A stretch of DNA of 55,132 nucleotides, taken from contig JAJPIA010000062.1 of assembly GCA_021324975.1 (NCBI GenBank), positions 1-55,132 of the forward strand, written 5' to 3'. The stretch's first letter is position 1. Each line of letters starts with the position of its first letter. Made by a program: the position numbers and the translations under genes. Origin of the DNA: Bacillota bacterium. Lineage in GTDB: Bacteria > Sysuimicrobiota > Sysuimicrobiia > Sysuimicrobiales > Segetimicrobiaceae. Shown piece by piece: positions 27,050 to 35,225 of the stretch. The notes below the pieces were generated by a model. It did not search any database. It was not told the origin of the DNA and worked only from the letters and a program-made list of their open reading frames with translations.

Positions 27050-27243
27050 CCGCGCACCCGCAGCTCACAGAGGCGGAGTGGGCGTTGTTGATCGATCTCC
27101 TGCAAGAGGAGCGGCGCGCGCTCCCGAGCGAGATCCGCCATACGAGCCGGAAGCTTCTGCGCATGGCCCTGCACGAACGACTCGCGATGGTAGACGCGCT
27201 ACTTATGCGGCTCGGGCGCCCGGTCACACACGCGGCCGGTTAA
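27046..27243 (+). CDS. Small helical protein, 65 aa
   Basis: Starts in an ATGA overlap with the 113-residue gene, so the two are co-translated. The sequence (LTEAEWALLIDLLQEERRALPSEIRH...LHERLAMVDALLMRL) is predicted to be two or three amphipathic helices and resembles the many small uncharacterised bacterial proteins that open with an 'L-x-E-E' helix. No metal-binding or catalytic motif. The second paralog at 50731 lacks this partner. Confidence 0.6.
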   Translation: MTAHPQLTEAEWALLIDLLQEERRALPSEIRHTSRKLLRMALHERLAMVDALLMRLGRPVTHAAG

Positions 27244-27713
27244 CCGTCGCGGCGATCCGGCCCGGTCACGCCGCCGCCGGCGCTGCGACCGGAGGCCGGC
27301 GTCGGACGGCCGCGCACGGCATCATCGCCGGCATCGCGGGCGAGCGACGGGTCGACCCTCTCCACCACGGCGGTGAGGCCGCCGAGAGCACGCTCGACAC
27401 GGACGATCCTCACACGCGTGCCTTGTTCGATCGGTGCGGCTGAAACACTGCGCCACAGTTCCCCCCGGTAGCGGATCACGCCCTCGGGGGTCAGCGGTGT
27501 GACGGCGACGGCGCTGCCTCCGGCCATGCTCTCGATCCCCGTCTGGGGGGCAAACTGCACGGAGCGGACGACGGCCCGCCGGGCGTACCATGACGCCACG
27601 CCGACGGCGAGGCACAGGGGCGCCGCAATTGTTCGCGGCAGGTACATGAACAGGGCGGCACTGAGGATCACCGGTACAAGGAACACGAGCTCACTCTCCA
27701 CTGCTGCACGCAC
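27240..27713 (-). CDS. NfeD-like membrane protein with C-terminal OB domain
   Basis: 157 residues: a hydrophobic N terminus with about two membrane spans (LVFLVPVILSAALFMYLP; IAAPLCLAVGVASWY) and a soluble domain with the NfeD hallmark PEGVIRYRGELWRSVSAAPIEQGTRVRIVRV. Short NfeD proteins usually act with stomatin/flotillin partners; none is present here. It converges with the 65-residue gene, overlapping by 4 bases. The C-terminal tail is low-complexity and Gly/Arg-rich. Confidence 0.75.
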   Translation of the reverse strand: MRAAVESELVFLVPVILSAALFMYLPRTIAAPLCLAVGVASWYARRAVVRSVQFAPQTGIESMAGGSAVAVTPLTPEGVIRYRGELWRSVSAAPIEQGTRVRIVRVERALGGLTAVVERVDPSLARDAGDDAVRGRPTPASGRSAGGGVTGPDRRDG

Positions 27714-27788
27714 ATCTCCGTTGATACTATCCCCTTTTTCTCCCGGCGGATCGACCGAAGCCGCGCGCCACGCGCACGGAGCAGAAAT

Positions 27789-27802
27789 TTTACCGGAAGT
27801 TT
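27789..27802 (+). promoter_or_regulatory. Partial promoter element (copy L)
   Basis: TTTACCGGAAGTTT matches the first 14 positions of the repeated element closely. The GTTACG, GGCAACG and -10 parts are missing; the sequence runs into the 3' end of the sugar permease gene. Likely a truncated copy. Confidence 0.4.
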
Positions 27803-27863
27803 AGATTACACAGCTGCAGGAGTACGGCCCCGGAAGGAGCGGTGTCGGCGGCGGCGATGTGAC

Positions 27864-28691
27864 CTAGAGCTTGAGCGCGCCGGCGGTCGCACCCCGCACC
27901 AAATAACGTTGGATGAACGCAAACGTAAGAATCAAGGGCATCGCGACGATGAACACGCCGGCGGCGAGCAGCGTCCATTCGCTTTCGTATTGTCCGTAGA
28001 AGCTGAACAGGCCCCGCGTCAGCGGGAAATAGTCGTTCGACGCCAAGAATACGACGGGACCGATGAGGTCGTTCCACGTGGAGACGGCCGCGTAGATGCT
28101 CACGGTTACGAGCGCCGGTGTGGACAAGGGCAGGAGGATCTGCAGGACGTAGCGGAAGTAGCCGCAGCCGTCGAGCAGCGCACTCTCGTCCAGATCCTTC
28201 GGGACGTTCGAAAAATAGCCGGCGAAGAACAGGACCCCGAGCGTGAGCCCCAGTTGCAGGTGGAGCAGGATGTATCCCCACCGGGTATTGTACAACCCGA
28301 GCTTCTCCGCCTCGATGAAGAGCGGAACGATGCTGACCGGCAGGAAGAACCCCGCGAGGAACAGGGAGTAAATGAAGGACCCGCCCCGTACGTACCGCCG
28401 GGCGATAGGGAAGGCCACGAAGACGGCAAACAGCACCGAGAGCATCGTCGATGATGCGGTATAGATCACGGAGTTGACGAAGTACCGGCCGAAGTCCCCC
28501 TGCACCCACGCGGTTGGATAGTTCGCCAGTACGAACGGGTGCGGGAACGAGAAGGGATTCCGCAGGAACTGAACCGGCGATTGGAACGAGACGCTGAGCA
28601 GGTACAGCAGGGGCAGGCCGTACAGCGGCACGATGATCACCACGGCCAGCGCGAGCTTCCAGGCGTGATCCCAGGCGCGCCGCCGTCGCAT
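27864..28691 (-). CDS. Sugar ABC transporter permease, MalG/UgpE type
   Basis: Inner-membrane permease (275 residues) of a carbohydrate-uptake CUT1 system. About six membrane spans; the EAA loop that contacts the ATPase reads DESALLDGCGYFRYVLQILLPLSTPALVT. ATG 28691 overlaps the stop of the upstream permease (TGATG), so the longer N terminus in the open frame is not used. No ATPase gene is adjacent, as is common where one MsiK-like ATPase serves several systems. Confidence 0.9.
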   Translation of the reverse strand: MRRRRAWDHAWKLALAVVIIVPLYGLPLLYLLSVSFQSPVQFLRNPFSFPHPFVLANYPTAWVQGDFGRYFVNSVIYTASSTMLSVLFAVFVAFPIARRYVRGGSFIYSLFLAGFFLPVSIVPLFIEAEKLGLYNTRWGYILLHLQLGLTLGVLFFAGYFSNVPKDLDESALLDGCGYFRYVLQILLPLSTPALVTVSIYAAVSTWNDLIGPVVFLASNDYFPLTRGLFSFYGQYESEWTLLAAGVFIVAMPLILTFAFIQRYLVRGATAGALKL

Positions 28692-29677
28692 CACACGCTT
28701 ACCTCCCGTCGCCTCAGAAACCACTGCAGCGGGAGCGCCGCCGCCATCGTCAGCACGAACATCATGACGGCCACCGACGCGCCGAGCCCAAGATCTCCTG
28801 AGCCCTCGAACGAGGTGTTGAACATGTACATGCCGAGGGTGTTGGTGTTGCTCGTGCCATCTGTCAGGACGTAGATGATGTCATACACGTTCATCGAGCC
28901 GACCGTCGCCAACAGGACGTTGACGGTGGTGGCGCTGCTGATGAGCGGATACGTGACCTTGCGGAAGACGGACCAGCGGCCTGCTCCGTCCATCTGCGCG
29001 GCCTCGAACAGCTCGTGCGGGATGTTATCCATGCTCGCGAGGTAGACCAGCGCCGTGAAGCCGACGTTCGCCCAGATCTGGACGAAGATGACCAGAACCA
29101 GCGCGAGCGTCGGTGACCCGAAGAAGGCGCTTGACGTATGAAACGCCGCCAGCAGGCCGGCCGCCGGTCCTTGGCTCGGGCTGAAGATGAGGAGCCATAG
29201 GATGCCGTTGATGGTGACGCCCAGGGCGGCCGGCAGGAAAATCATGGACCTGAGGGCGCCGACGAAGGGGAGTGGATTCCGGAGGAGCACAGCCAGCGCC
29301 AGCGCGACGGCGTTTTGAATGACGGTGACCGAGAGCGCGAAGACGAGCGTGGTCTCGAGCGAGGCGCTGAAGCCGCTCGCGGCGTTGCTGATCATACTGA
29401 TAAAGTTGGCGAGCCCGACGAACTGCACCGCCTGGCCGGGAATGCCGGCATAGTTGGTGAGAGACACGAGAAACGTGCCCAGTGCCGGCCCGATGGAGAA
29501 CAACAGGTAGGCGAGGATCGGCAGGATCATGGCCGCCGCCGGCGCGCGGTACGGAAAGACGTGCCGGCGCGCCCGCCATGGCGAGGGGGCGGCCCGCGCG
29601 ACGGGCGCAGATCGTGCGCCCGTCGCGGGTCGCGCGTGCTCGTCGCGCAGGCGGTCAGATCGAAGGTCGCCGCGCAC
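28691..29677 (-). CDS. Sugar ABC transporter permease, MalF/UgpA type
   Basis: Partner permease, 328 residues, with an Arg/Ala-rich N-terminal extension (about 45 residues) before the first span, and an EAA loop HELFEAAQMDGAGRWSVFRKVTYPLISS. It precedes the MalG-type gene with a TGATG overlap. Upstream, where the binding-protein gene should be, only its 3' remnant survives (29719-29896). The start is uncertain because the extension is compositionally odd. Confidence 0.88.
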   Translation of the reverse strand: MRGDLRSDRLRDEHARPATGARSAPVARAAPSPWRARRHVFPYRAPAAAMILPILAYLLFSIGPALGTFLVSLTNYAGIPGQAVQFVGLANFISMISNAASGFSASLETTLVFALSVTVIQNAVALALAVLLRNPLPFVGALRSMIFLPAALGVTINGILWLLIFSPSQGPAAGLLAAFHTSSAFFGSPTLALVLVIFVQIWANVGFTALVYLASMDNIPHELFEAAQMDGAGRWSVFRKVTYPLISSATTVNVLLATVGSMNVYDIIYVLTDGTSNTNTLGMYMFNTSFEGSGDLGLGASVAVMMFVLTMAAALPLQWFLRRREVSV

Positions 29678-29718
29678 GCGTCTCGGTCACGGTCTCCCGC
29701 CTAGGACATCTGATGCCG

Positions 29719-29896
29719 CTACTTGTGCATCATCGAGTCCCAGGCGGTCTGCCACTGCTGGGCCGCCTGCTGCGGTGGCAGTTGCCCGATGAGCACCTGC
29801 TGCAGCGTGTTGTAGAAGTTGGGCGGCTGCAGGCCGAACGGCCCAGCGCTCGGCAGGCTCGGTTCGGCATTCGCCTCCAGCAGGCCCGTCCTCTAA
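29719..29896 (-). pseudogene. 3' remnant of a sugar ABC transporter substrate-binding protein
   Basis: Reading the minus strand, an open segment ends in NFYNTLQQVLIGQLPPQQAAQQWQTAWDSMMHK-stop. This is the usual C-terminal pattern of extracellular family-1 solute-binding proteins. Everything upstream of about RTGLLEAN is missing and an in-frame TAG precedes it. It sits directly 5' of the MalF/MalG genes, where the binding protein is expected. A truncated promoter element abuts its broken 5' end, so one deletion appears to have removed half the promoter and nearly all of the gene. Confidence 0.65.
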
Positions 29897-29919
29897 ACGC
29901 TATCACAATCGACAGTAAA
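29885..29919 (-). promoter_or_regulatory. Truncated promoter element (copy Q)
   Basis: Minus strand: TTTAC at 1-5, ATTG at 11-14, GTTTAG at 22-27 and GACGG at 30-34, as in copies J and O. The match stops before CAACG, and the sequence continues as the binding-protein remnant. No -10 at the expected place (GAGCCT). Confidence 0.5.
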
Positions 29920-30020
29920 ATCGGCGCCCGGGCCGCGGCGTTCAGCCTCGGGCACATCGACGATCCATTATTCATCTCGTATCGCGTGCGCTGAGCGCGG
30001 CGGACGCATGACGCGCGTAG

Positions 30021-30085
30021 TTTACCAAAAGTTTCCATGCAGTTTGGAGTCTCGCAACGTCAGACATCCGCGAGGCGTCTCATGC
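30021..30085 (+). promoter_or_regulatory. Degenerate promoter element (copy K)
   Basis: TTTACC at 30021, AGTTTCC at 10-16, GTTTGG at 22-27 and CGCAACG at 33-39 keep the full spacing. The -10 position holds TCATGC instead of TAnnnT. It points toward coxB, about 350 bp away. Confidence 0.45.
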
Positions 30086-30110
30086 CGGGGATGTTCTTTC
30101 TCCGCGCGAG

Positions 30111-30149
30111 GTTACGGCTTCTTATACTGCAAGTTACGCTTCCGTAATG
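30111..30149 (+). promoter_or_regulatory. Degenerate promoter element (copy N)
   Basis: GTTACG at 1-6, TT at 12-13, GTTACG at 23-28 and CCGTAATG at 32-39. The last two parts form a good dyad (TTACG-CTTC-CGTAA). No clear -10 follows 20 bp later. It lies 51 bp beyond the end of copy K's GCAACG, in the same direction. Confidence 0.4.
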
Positions 30150-30436
30150 CCGGTCGCGAATGTCGTCGGCTTTGCCTGGGAATAACCGGGCAGGGAAGGT
30201 ACGTGCCTCGGACCATCGAAGGTGTCGGGGGCTGCAAGGCCTCAGCGAGTCGTCATCCCGAAACACGAATTGCCAATCTTGCGCACCGGGAAACACGTGG
30301 AGCCCCGCCGGACGACGAGCGTGAGTGGCGCCTACCTAATAGCGTAACGCGCCGAAGCAGCGTGAAACTGCAAGGCGGCACACGGCGGGCGTATAGCTTC
30401 GCGCGGAACGTGAACGCACAGAGGCGACGAGACTAG

Positions 30437-31360
30437 ATGCAATTCAGCTCCCCTTTCAACCCGGCATCGCCGGAAGGAGCAGCGACCAAGTCTCTGCTGG
30501 AGCTGGTGTTGTGGCTTGGTGCCGGCGTGTTCGTCATTGTTGCCGGTCTCGTGTTGATCGCGGCGGTCCGGTTTCGCGCCCGGCCGGGCGCACCGGAGCC
30601 GCCGCCGGTGCAGGTCCGGCACCAGTGGGAGTACGTGTGGATCGCCGCCGCCGTCGCCATCCTCATCGCGATCTTCATCCCCACGGTCGCCATGATGCGG
30701 GCAACTGCCCCGCCCGGCGGCTCTGAGGATCCGAGTCCGGACCTTATCATCATCGGGCACCAGTGGTGGTGGGAAATCCGATACCCGAACAGCCATGTGG
30801 TGACTGCGAACGAGGTTCGGATACCCGTCGGGCGGCCGATGATAGCCCGGCTCGAGTCGGCGGACGTGATCCATGACTTTTGGGTGCCGCAATTGGCGCG
30901 TAAGGAAGATCTCACCCCCGGCTATCCGACGACGGTCGTGCTTCGGGCGGACCGGCCGGGAACGTATCTCGGCGCCTGCGTGGAATTCTGCGGCGTCGGG
31001 CACGCATGGATGCGCATCTCGGTGATCGCGGAGTTTCCGCAGGCGTTTGACGCCTGGCTGGCTTCCGAGCGGAGGCCGCCTCCGGCGCCTTCGACGCCCG
31101 ATGCGATCGCGGGAGCGAAGCTGTACGAGTCGCTCTCCTGCGACCACTGTCACGCCTCGGCTGTCGCCGTCGGGCCGGACCTCACGCACATTGCGACCCG
31201 CGTAACGCTGGCCGGCGGACGGATGCCCAACACGCCGGAGAATCTCGCCCGCTGGCTTGCGGATCCTCAGGCGCTCAAGCCGGGCGCGCTCATGCCGGAC
31301 TTCCGGCTCGCCCCGGACCAGATCCGGGACCTCGTGGCGTACTTGGAGACCCGTCGATGA
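30437..31360 (+). CDS. coxB: Cytochrome c oxidase subunit II with fused cytochrome c (caa3 type)
   Basis: 307 residues: two membrane spans (about 20-45 and 65-88), then the periplasmic CuA domain with the ligand set in VIHDFWVP and CVEFCGVGHAWM (both Cys, Glu carbonyl, His, Met). A C-terminal cytochrome c domain follows, with haem motif CDHCH near residue 234 and distal Met in GALMPDF. It receives electrons directly from the bc-type complex and passes them to subunit I. The stop overlaps the ATG of coxAC. First gene of a seven-gene respiratory operon. Confidence 0.95.
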   Translation: MQFSSPFNPASPEGAATKSLLELVLWLGAGVFVIVAGLVLIAAVRFRARPGAPEPPPVQVRHQWEYVWIAAAVAILIAIFIPTVAMMRATAPPGGSEDPSPDLIIIGHQWWWEIRYPNSHVVTANEVRIPVGRPMIARLESADVIHDFWVPQLARKEDLTPGYPTTVVLRADRPGTYLGACVEFCGVGHAWMRISVIAEFPQAFDAWLASERRPPPAPSTPDAIAGAKLYESLSCDHCHASAVAVGPDLTHIATRVTLAGGRMPNTPENLARWLADPQALKPGALMPDFRLAPDQIRDLVAYLETRR

Positions 31361-33594
31361 GCGAGCTGTCGTTGCCTCGAGACATTCCGCAGCCCGCGGA
31401 GACGCATGGGACGGGGTTGTTCGCGTGGATCGCGTCGCTCGACCATAAGCAGATCGGTATCATGTACCTGATCGCCACACTCGTCTTCTTCCTCGCGGGC
31501 GGCGTGCAGGCGCTCCTCATGCGCACACAGCTGATCCGGCCGGAAAACAGCTTTATCGGCCCGGGGACGTTCGACGAGCTGTTCACGATGCACGGCACGA
31601 CGATGATCTTCCTGGTCGTGATGCCGATGCTGATCGGCTTCGCGACGTACCTCGTCCCGCTGCAGGTTGGCGCGCGCGACATCGCGTTCCCGCGCATGAA
31701 CGCGATGAGCTTCTGGTTCCTGGTATTCGGGGGACTACTCTTGTACTACAGCTACGTTGCGGGTGGAGCGCCCGACGCCGGATGGTTCAGCTACGCGCCG
31801 CTCAGCGAGCGCCCGTTCAGCATGACGACGGGTGTCGACTACTGGGCGCTCGGCCTGCTGTCCACCGGCATCGGCACCATCACCGCCGGCATCAATCTCA
31901 TGGTGACGATCCTCGCTCTTCGGGCGCCGGGGATGACGCTGACGCGGCTGCCGTTGTTCACATGGATGGTGCTCGTCAACTCGGTGCTCATCCTGCTCGC
32001 CCTGCCGGTGCTGAACGCCTCGCTCGTGGAACTCCTCATCGACCGGCTGCTGAATGCGCATGTGTTCGCGCCGCAGGGCGGGGGGTCCGCGGTGCTGTGG
32101 CAGCACTACTTCTGGGCGTTCGGACACCCCGAAGTATATATCATGGTGCTGCCGGCGTTCGGGATCATTTCCGAGATCATCCCCGTGTTCAGCAGCAAGC
32201 CGATCTACGGGTACGAGTTTGTCGCCGCATCCACGGCCGCGATCGCGTTTCTGAGCCTCGTCGTGTGGGCGCACCATATGTTCGCAGTCGGGCTCGGATT
32301 CGCGTCCGACCTGTTCTTCGCGATCACGAGTATGCTCATTGCGGTGCCGACCGGGATCAAGGTGCTCAACTGGACTGCAACGCTCTGGCGGGGGTCGTTG
32401 CGCCTGACGACGGCGATGCTGTTCTGCCTCGCGTTTCTTGCGATGTTCACGATCGGGGGCATCAGCGGAGTGAGCTTCACGGCGGTGCCCGTCGATTGGC
32501 AGGTCGAGGACACCTACTACGTCGTCGCCCACATGCACTACGTGCTGTTCGGGGGCTCGGCCTTCGCGCTGTTTGCGGGATTCTACTACTGGTTCCCCAA
32601 AATGACGGGGCGCCTGATGGACGAGACGTTGGGGAAGTGGCATTTTTGGCTGGCCTTCGTCGGGTTCAACATGACATTCATGATCCAGCACGTGCTCGGC
32701 TTGATGGGTATGCCGCGGCGCGTTTACACATATCCCAATTTGCCGGACTGGGGCACGTTCAACTACATCTCAACGATCGGATCGTACATTCTAGCGCTCT
32801 CGGTGCTCGTGTTCATCTGGAACATGCTGCGGAGCCTGCGCCACGGCGCCGAGGCCGGGGATAACCCGTGGGGGGCGTGGAGCTTGGAGTGGGCCACCGC
32901 GTCGCCGCCTCCCGAGCACAACTTCGACCGCGTCCCGCCGATCTGGGGCCGCCGCCCGCTCTGGGACCTGGCGCACCCGGCGGCGTCGGGCCGGCCGTCC
33001 TGGTGGCGAGAATTAGCGCAGCGTGTGCGGCGACCGGCAATGCCGCCGGCGCAGATGGGCATGCTGCTCTTTATCGGGTCCGAGGCAACGTTTTTTGTGG
33101 TGCTGATCATCTCCTACGCCTACTACCACCTGAACCCGTCGCCGGGGCCGACCGCGTCGCAGGTGCTGCACCCCGCCGCCGCGGGCCTCAACACCGCGTT
33201 CCTGATTGCCAGCAGCGTTACGCTGTGGTGGGGCATGCGCCAGCAACGCCGCGGCCGCCGGGGGAGCTTTATCGGCTGGCTCGCGGCGACGATCGTGCTC
33301 GGCGCGCTGTTCCTGTTCGGCCAGGGGCGCGAGTGGCTCGGGCTCCTTACATCCAACGTGACCGTGGCGCGGGACCTGTTTGGCGCCACCTTCTTCACGC
33401 TCACCGGATTTCACGGCCTGCACGTCTTTCTCGGGCTGCTGCTGTTGGTGATGCTGTTTGTGCTTGCCTTGCTGGGCCAGTTCCGCGGTCGCACGTCCGT
33501 GGGCGTTGAGTCCGTCTCGCTGTACTGGCATTTCGTCGACGCAGTATGGATCGTGCTCTACACGCTGATCTACGTGTGGGCGTTCGTGAAGTGA
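31357..33594 (+). CDS. Cytochrome c oxidase subunits I and III fused
   Basis: A 745-residue fusion. Residues about 1-540 are subunit I: haem and CuB ligands in TMHGTTMIF, HPEVY (CuB His cross-linked to Tyr, and the proton-channel Glu, thus A1-like), WAHHMFAVG, and VVAHMHYVLFGG. After a Pro-rich linker, about 555-745 is subunit III (GMLLFIGSEATFF, TFFTLTGFHGLHVFLGL, YWHFVDAVWIVLYTLIYV). CoxAC fusions are known in some caa3 operons. Starts in an ATGA overlap with coxB; ends overlapping ctaG. Confidence 0.95.
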   Translation: MSELSLPRDIPQPAETHGTGLFAWIASLDHKQIGIMYLIATLVFFLAGGVQALLMRTQLIRPENSFIGPGTFDELFTMHGTTMIFLVVMPMLIGFATYLVPLQVGARDIAFPRMNAMSFWFLVFGGLLLYYSYVAGGAPDAGWFSYAPLSERPFSMTTGVDYWALGLLSTGIGTITAGINLMVTILALRAPGMTLTRLPLFTWMVLVNSVLILLALPVLNASLVELLIDRLLNAHVFAPQGGGSAVLWQHYFWAFGHPEVYIMVLPAFGIISEIIPVFSSKPIYGYEFVAASTAAIAFLSLVVWAHHMFAVGLGFASDLFFAITSMLIAVPTGIKVLNWTATLWRGSLRLTTAMLFCLAFLAMFTIGGISGVSFTAVPVDWQVEDTYYVVAHMHYVLFGGSAFALFAGFYYWFPKMTGRLMDETLGKWHFWLAFVGFNMTFMIQHVLGLMGMPRRVYTYPNLPDWGTFNYISTIGSYILALSVLVFIWNMLRSLRHGAEAGDNPWGAWSLEWATASPPPEHNFDRVPPIWGRRPLWDLAHPAASGRPSWWRELAQRVRRPAMPPAQMGMLLFIGSEATFFVVLIISYAYYHLNPSPGPTASQVLHPAAAGLNTAFLIASSVTLWWGMRQQRRGRRGSFIGWLAATIVLGALFLFGQGREWLGLLTSNVTVARDLFGATFFTLTGFHGLHVFLGLLLLVMLFVLALLGQFRGRTSVGVESVSLYWHFVDAVWIVLYTLIYVWAFVK

Positions 33595-34448
33595 CGACGT
33601 GGCATGTGCTCGCGCTGACGTGGACGTGGGAGCCGTCCGTGGTGGCCGGCTGCACCGCGTTGGCGGGGGCCTACCTGGGCTTCTCCGGCCGCCCGCTCGG
33701 ATGGGGGCGCACCTTGTCCTTCATGACGGGCGTGGCGATCCTGCTGCTCGCGCTCGATTCCCCGCTCGACGGACTCGGGGACCGCTACCTCTTCAGCGCG
33801 CACATGGCGCAGCACATGCTCCTCGTGTTGATCGTGCCGCCGCTCCTCATCCTGGGGATCCGCCCCGCGTGGGTGCGCGCCGCGCTCGCTGTCCCGGGGG
33901 TGCGCCCGCTCGAGCATGTGCTCCGTCGTCCAGCGGTGGCGTGGCTCATAGGGATCGGTACGCTGTGCACGTGGCATGTGCCGGCGCTGTACAATCGTGC
34001 GCTCGCAAACGCCTTGGTGCACCTCGCGCAGCATCTCAGCTTTCTTGTGGCGAGCACCATCTTTTGGTGGCCGGTGTGTGCGCCCCTCGCGGAGCTGCGG
34101 ATGCCCGCTCTGGGCGCGATCCTCTACCTGTTTGCCGCCTCGCTCGCTTCAAGCGGCTTGGGGATCGCGCTCACCTTTGCACGCCCGGGTCTGTATCCCG
34201 CGTACCTGCATCCGAACGACGTTCTGGGCGTGCTCCCTGTCATCCGGGGCGGCTGGAGTCTCACGCCGGCAGTGGACGAGCAGGTCGGGGGCCTCTTGAT
34301 GTGGGTGCCCGGCGGGCTCGTGTACCTGTGCGCGATCCTCGCGACGCTCGGCCGATGGTATCGGGAGGAGGACGAGCATGAGATGAGGGCGGGTGACGCG
34401 ACCCCATCGGGGCAGGAGGCAAGGCCGTATGTCACACCAATGGCATGA
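33591..34448 (+). CDS. ctaG: Cytochrome c oxidase assembly protein CtaG (caa3_CtaG family)
   Basis: Multi-span membrane protein (285 residues, about seven segments) needed for CuB insertion or assembly of caa3 oxidase. Family signatures: LDSPLDGLGDRYLFSAHMAQHMLLVLIVPPLLILG and the TWHVPALYNRAL segment with conserved histidines. GTG 33591 is the start, overlapping the coxAC stop by 4 bases. The same strand and overlap place it in the oxidase operon. Confidence 0.92.
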   Translation: MTTWHVLALTWTWEPSVVAGCTALAGAYLGFSGRPLGWGRTLSFMTGVAILLLALDSPLDGLGDRYLFSAHMAQHMLLVLIVPPLLILGIRPAWVRAALAVPGVRPLEHVLRRPAVAWLIGIGTLCTWHVPALYNRALANALVHLAQHLSFLVASTIFWWPVCAPLAELRMPALGAILYLFAASLASSGLGIALTFARPGLYPAYLHPNDVLGVLPVIRGGWSLTPAVDEQVGGLLMWVPGGLVYLCAILATLGRWYREEDEHEMRAGDATPSGQEARPYVTPMA

Positions 34449-34695
34449 GGCGGGTCGGCGGGCAGAGGAGGCCGGCTCCGCCGCGGCGCAGGAATACGAG
34501 GGCTGGAACGTGCCGGTCCCGGAGCATCTCCCCCGGCGCACCCTGTGGCCCGTCGCAACGGCCCTGGGCACGGTCCTGATCTTTTGGGGAGTGGTTACTT
34601 CCTACTTGACCTTCGCCGTCGGCGTCGGACTGCTCGCGCTTTCTGTGGCAGGTTGGATCCAGGAGATCCGGGCGGAAGGACGATCCCATGAGTAG
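34429..34695 (+). CDS. Small oxidase-associated membrane protein (subunit IV-like)
   Basis: 88 residues with two hydrophobic stretches ([17 protein letters not shown] and [16 protein letters not shown]) after a charged N terminus. Size and position between ctaG and the Rieske gene match the small, poorly conserved subunit IV found in caa3 operons. GGAGG stands 8-12 bases before ATG 34429; the upstream in-frame codons lie within ctaG. Assignment rests mostly on context. Confidence 0.7.
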   Translation: MSHQWHEAGRRAEEAGSAAAQEYEGWNVPVPEHLPRRTLWPVATALGTVLIFWGVVTSYLTFAVGVGLLALSVAGWIQEIRAEGRSHE

Positions 34696-35218
34696 CGGGG
34701 TCCCGGGATCGGGCCACTCCGGGGGCGCGGAGGAGCTCCGGCGGCGCGATTTTCTGACCCGGCTGTGCCTCGGGTTGAGCCTTTTTGCCGGCCTCATCGT
34801 CGCGGTTCCCTTCGTGGGGTTCCTCATCGCGCCCCTGTTGGAGCGGGTCGTGCAGGTCTGGCGCCCGGTCGGTACGGTCGACCAGTTTGCGGTCGGGACG
34901 ACATCGAAGGTCGCGTTTGTCGATTCCTCGCCGCTTCCCTGGGCCGGCGTCGTCGCGCGGACCGCGGCGTGGCTGCGCCGGGACGGACCCGCGCAGTTCG
35001 TGGCTTTCTCCGTCAACTGCACACACTTGGGATGCCCGGTGCGGTGGCTGCAGGACGCGGAGCTATTTCTGTGCCCATGCCATGGGGGCGTGTACTACAA
35101 GGACGGGACGGTGGCAGCCGGTCCGCCGCCACGGCCGCTGCCGCGGTACCCGGTGCGCGTCCGCAGCGGGCAGGTCGAGATTCTGACGAGTCCGTTGCCC
35201 GTGACCACGGTACGGTAG
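34688..35218 (+). CDS. Rieske iron-sulfur protein of a bc-type complex
   Basis: 176 residues. Starts with a charged segment and [12 protein letters not shown] before a membrane anchor (about 27-50), suggesting Tat-type insertion. The 2Fe-2S ligands are in CTHLGCPV and CPCHGGVYY, and the proline loop is [13 protein letters not shown]. It transfers electrons from quinol to the cytochrome c domain of the complex. It overlaps the previous gene by 8 bases; the cytochrome b gene follows 7 bases after its stop. Confidence 0.95.
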   Translation: MSSGVPGSGHSGGAEELRRRDFLTRLCLGLSLFAGLIVAVPFVGFLIAPLLERVVQVWRPVGTVDQFAVGTTSKVAFVDSSPLPWAGVVARTAAWLRRDGPAQFVAFSVNCTHLGCPVRWLQDAELFLCPCHGGVYYKDGTVAAGPPPRPLPRYPVRVRSGQVEILTSPLPVTTVR

Positions 35219-35225
35219 GTATCGG

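Larger units (their letters stand above)
29920..30436. other. Gene-free stretch upstream of coxB
   Basis: 517 bp without a convincing gene. It contains two degenerate copies of the repeated element (30021 and 30111, both plus strand) and a possible coxB -10 (TATAGC near 30391). Short open frames here lack protein character. Transcription of the respiratory operon must start somewhere in this stretch. Confidence 0.5.

Noticed and set aside
27819-27873. Short plus-strand frame ending in TAG at 27867 after partial element L
   Set aside because: Seventeen Gly-rich codons with no start and no resemblance to a gene tail.
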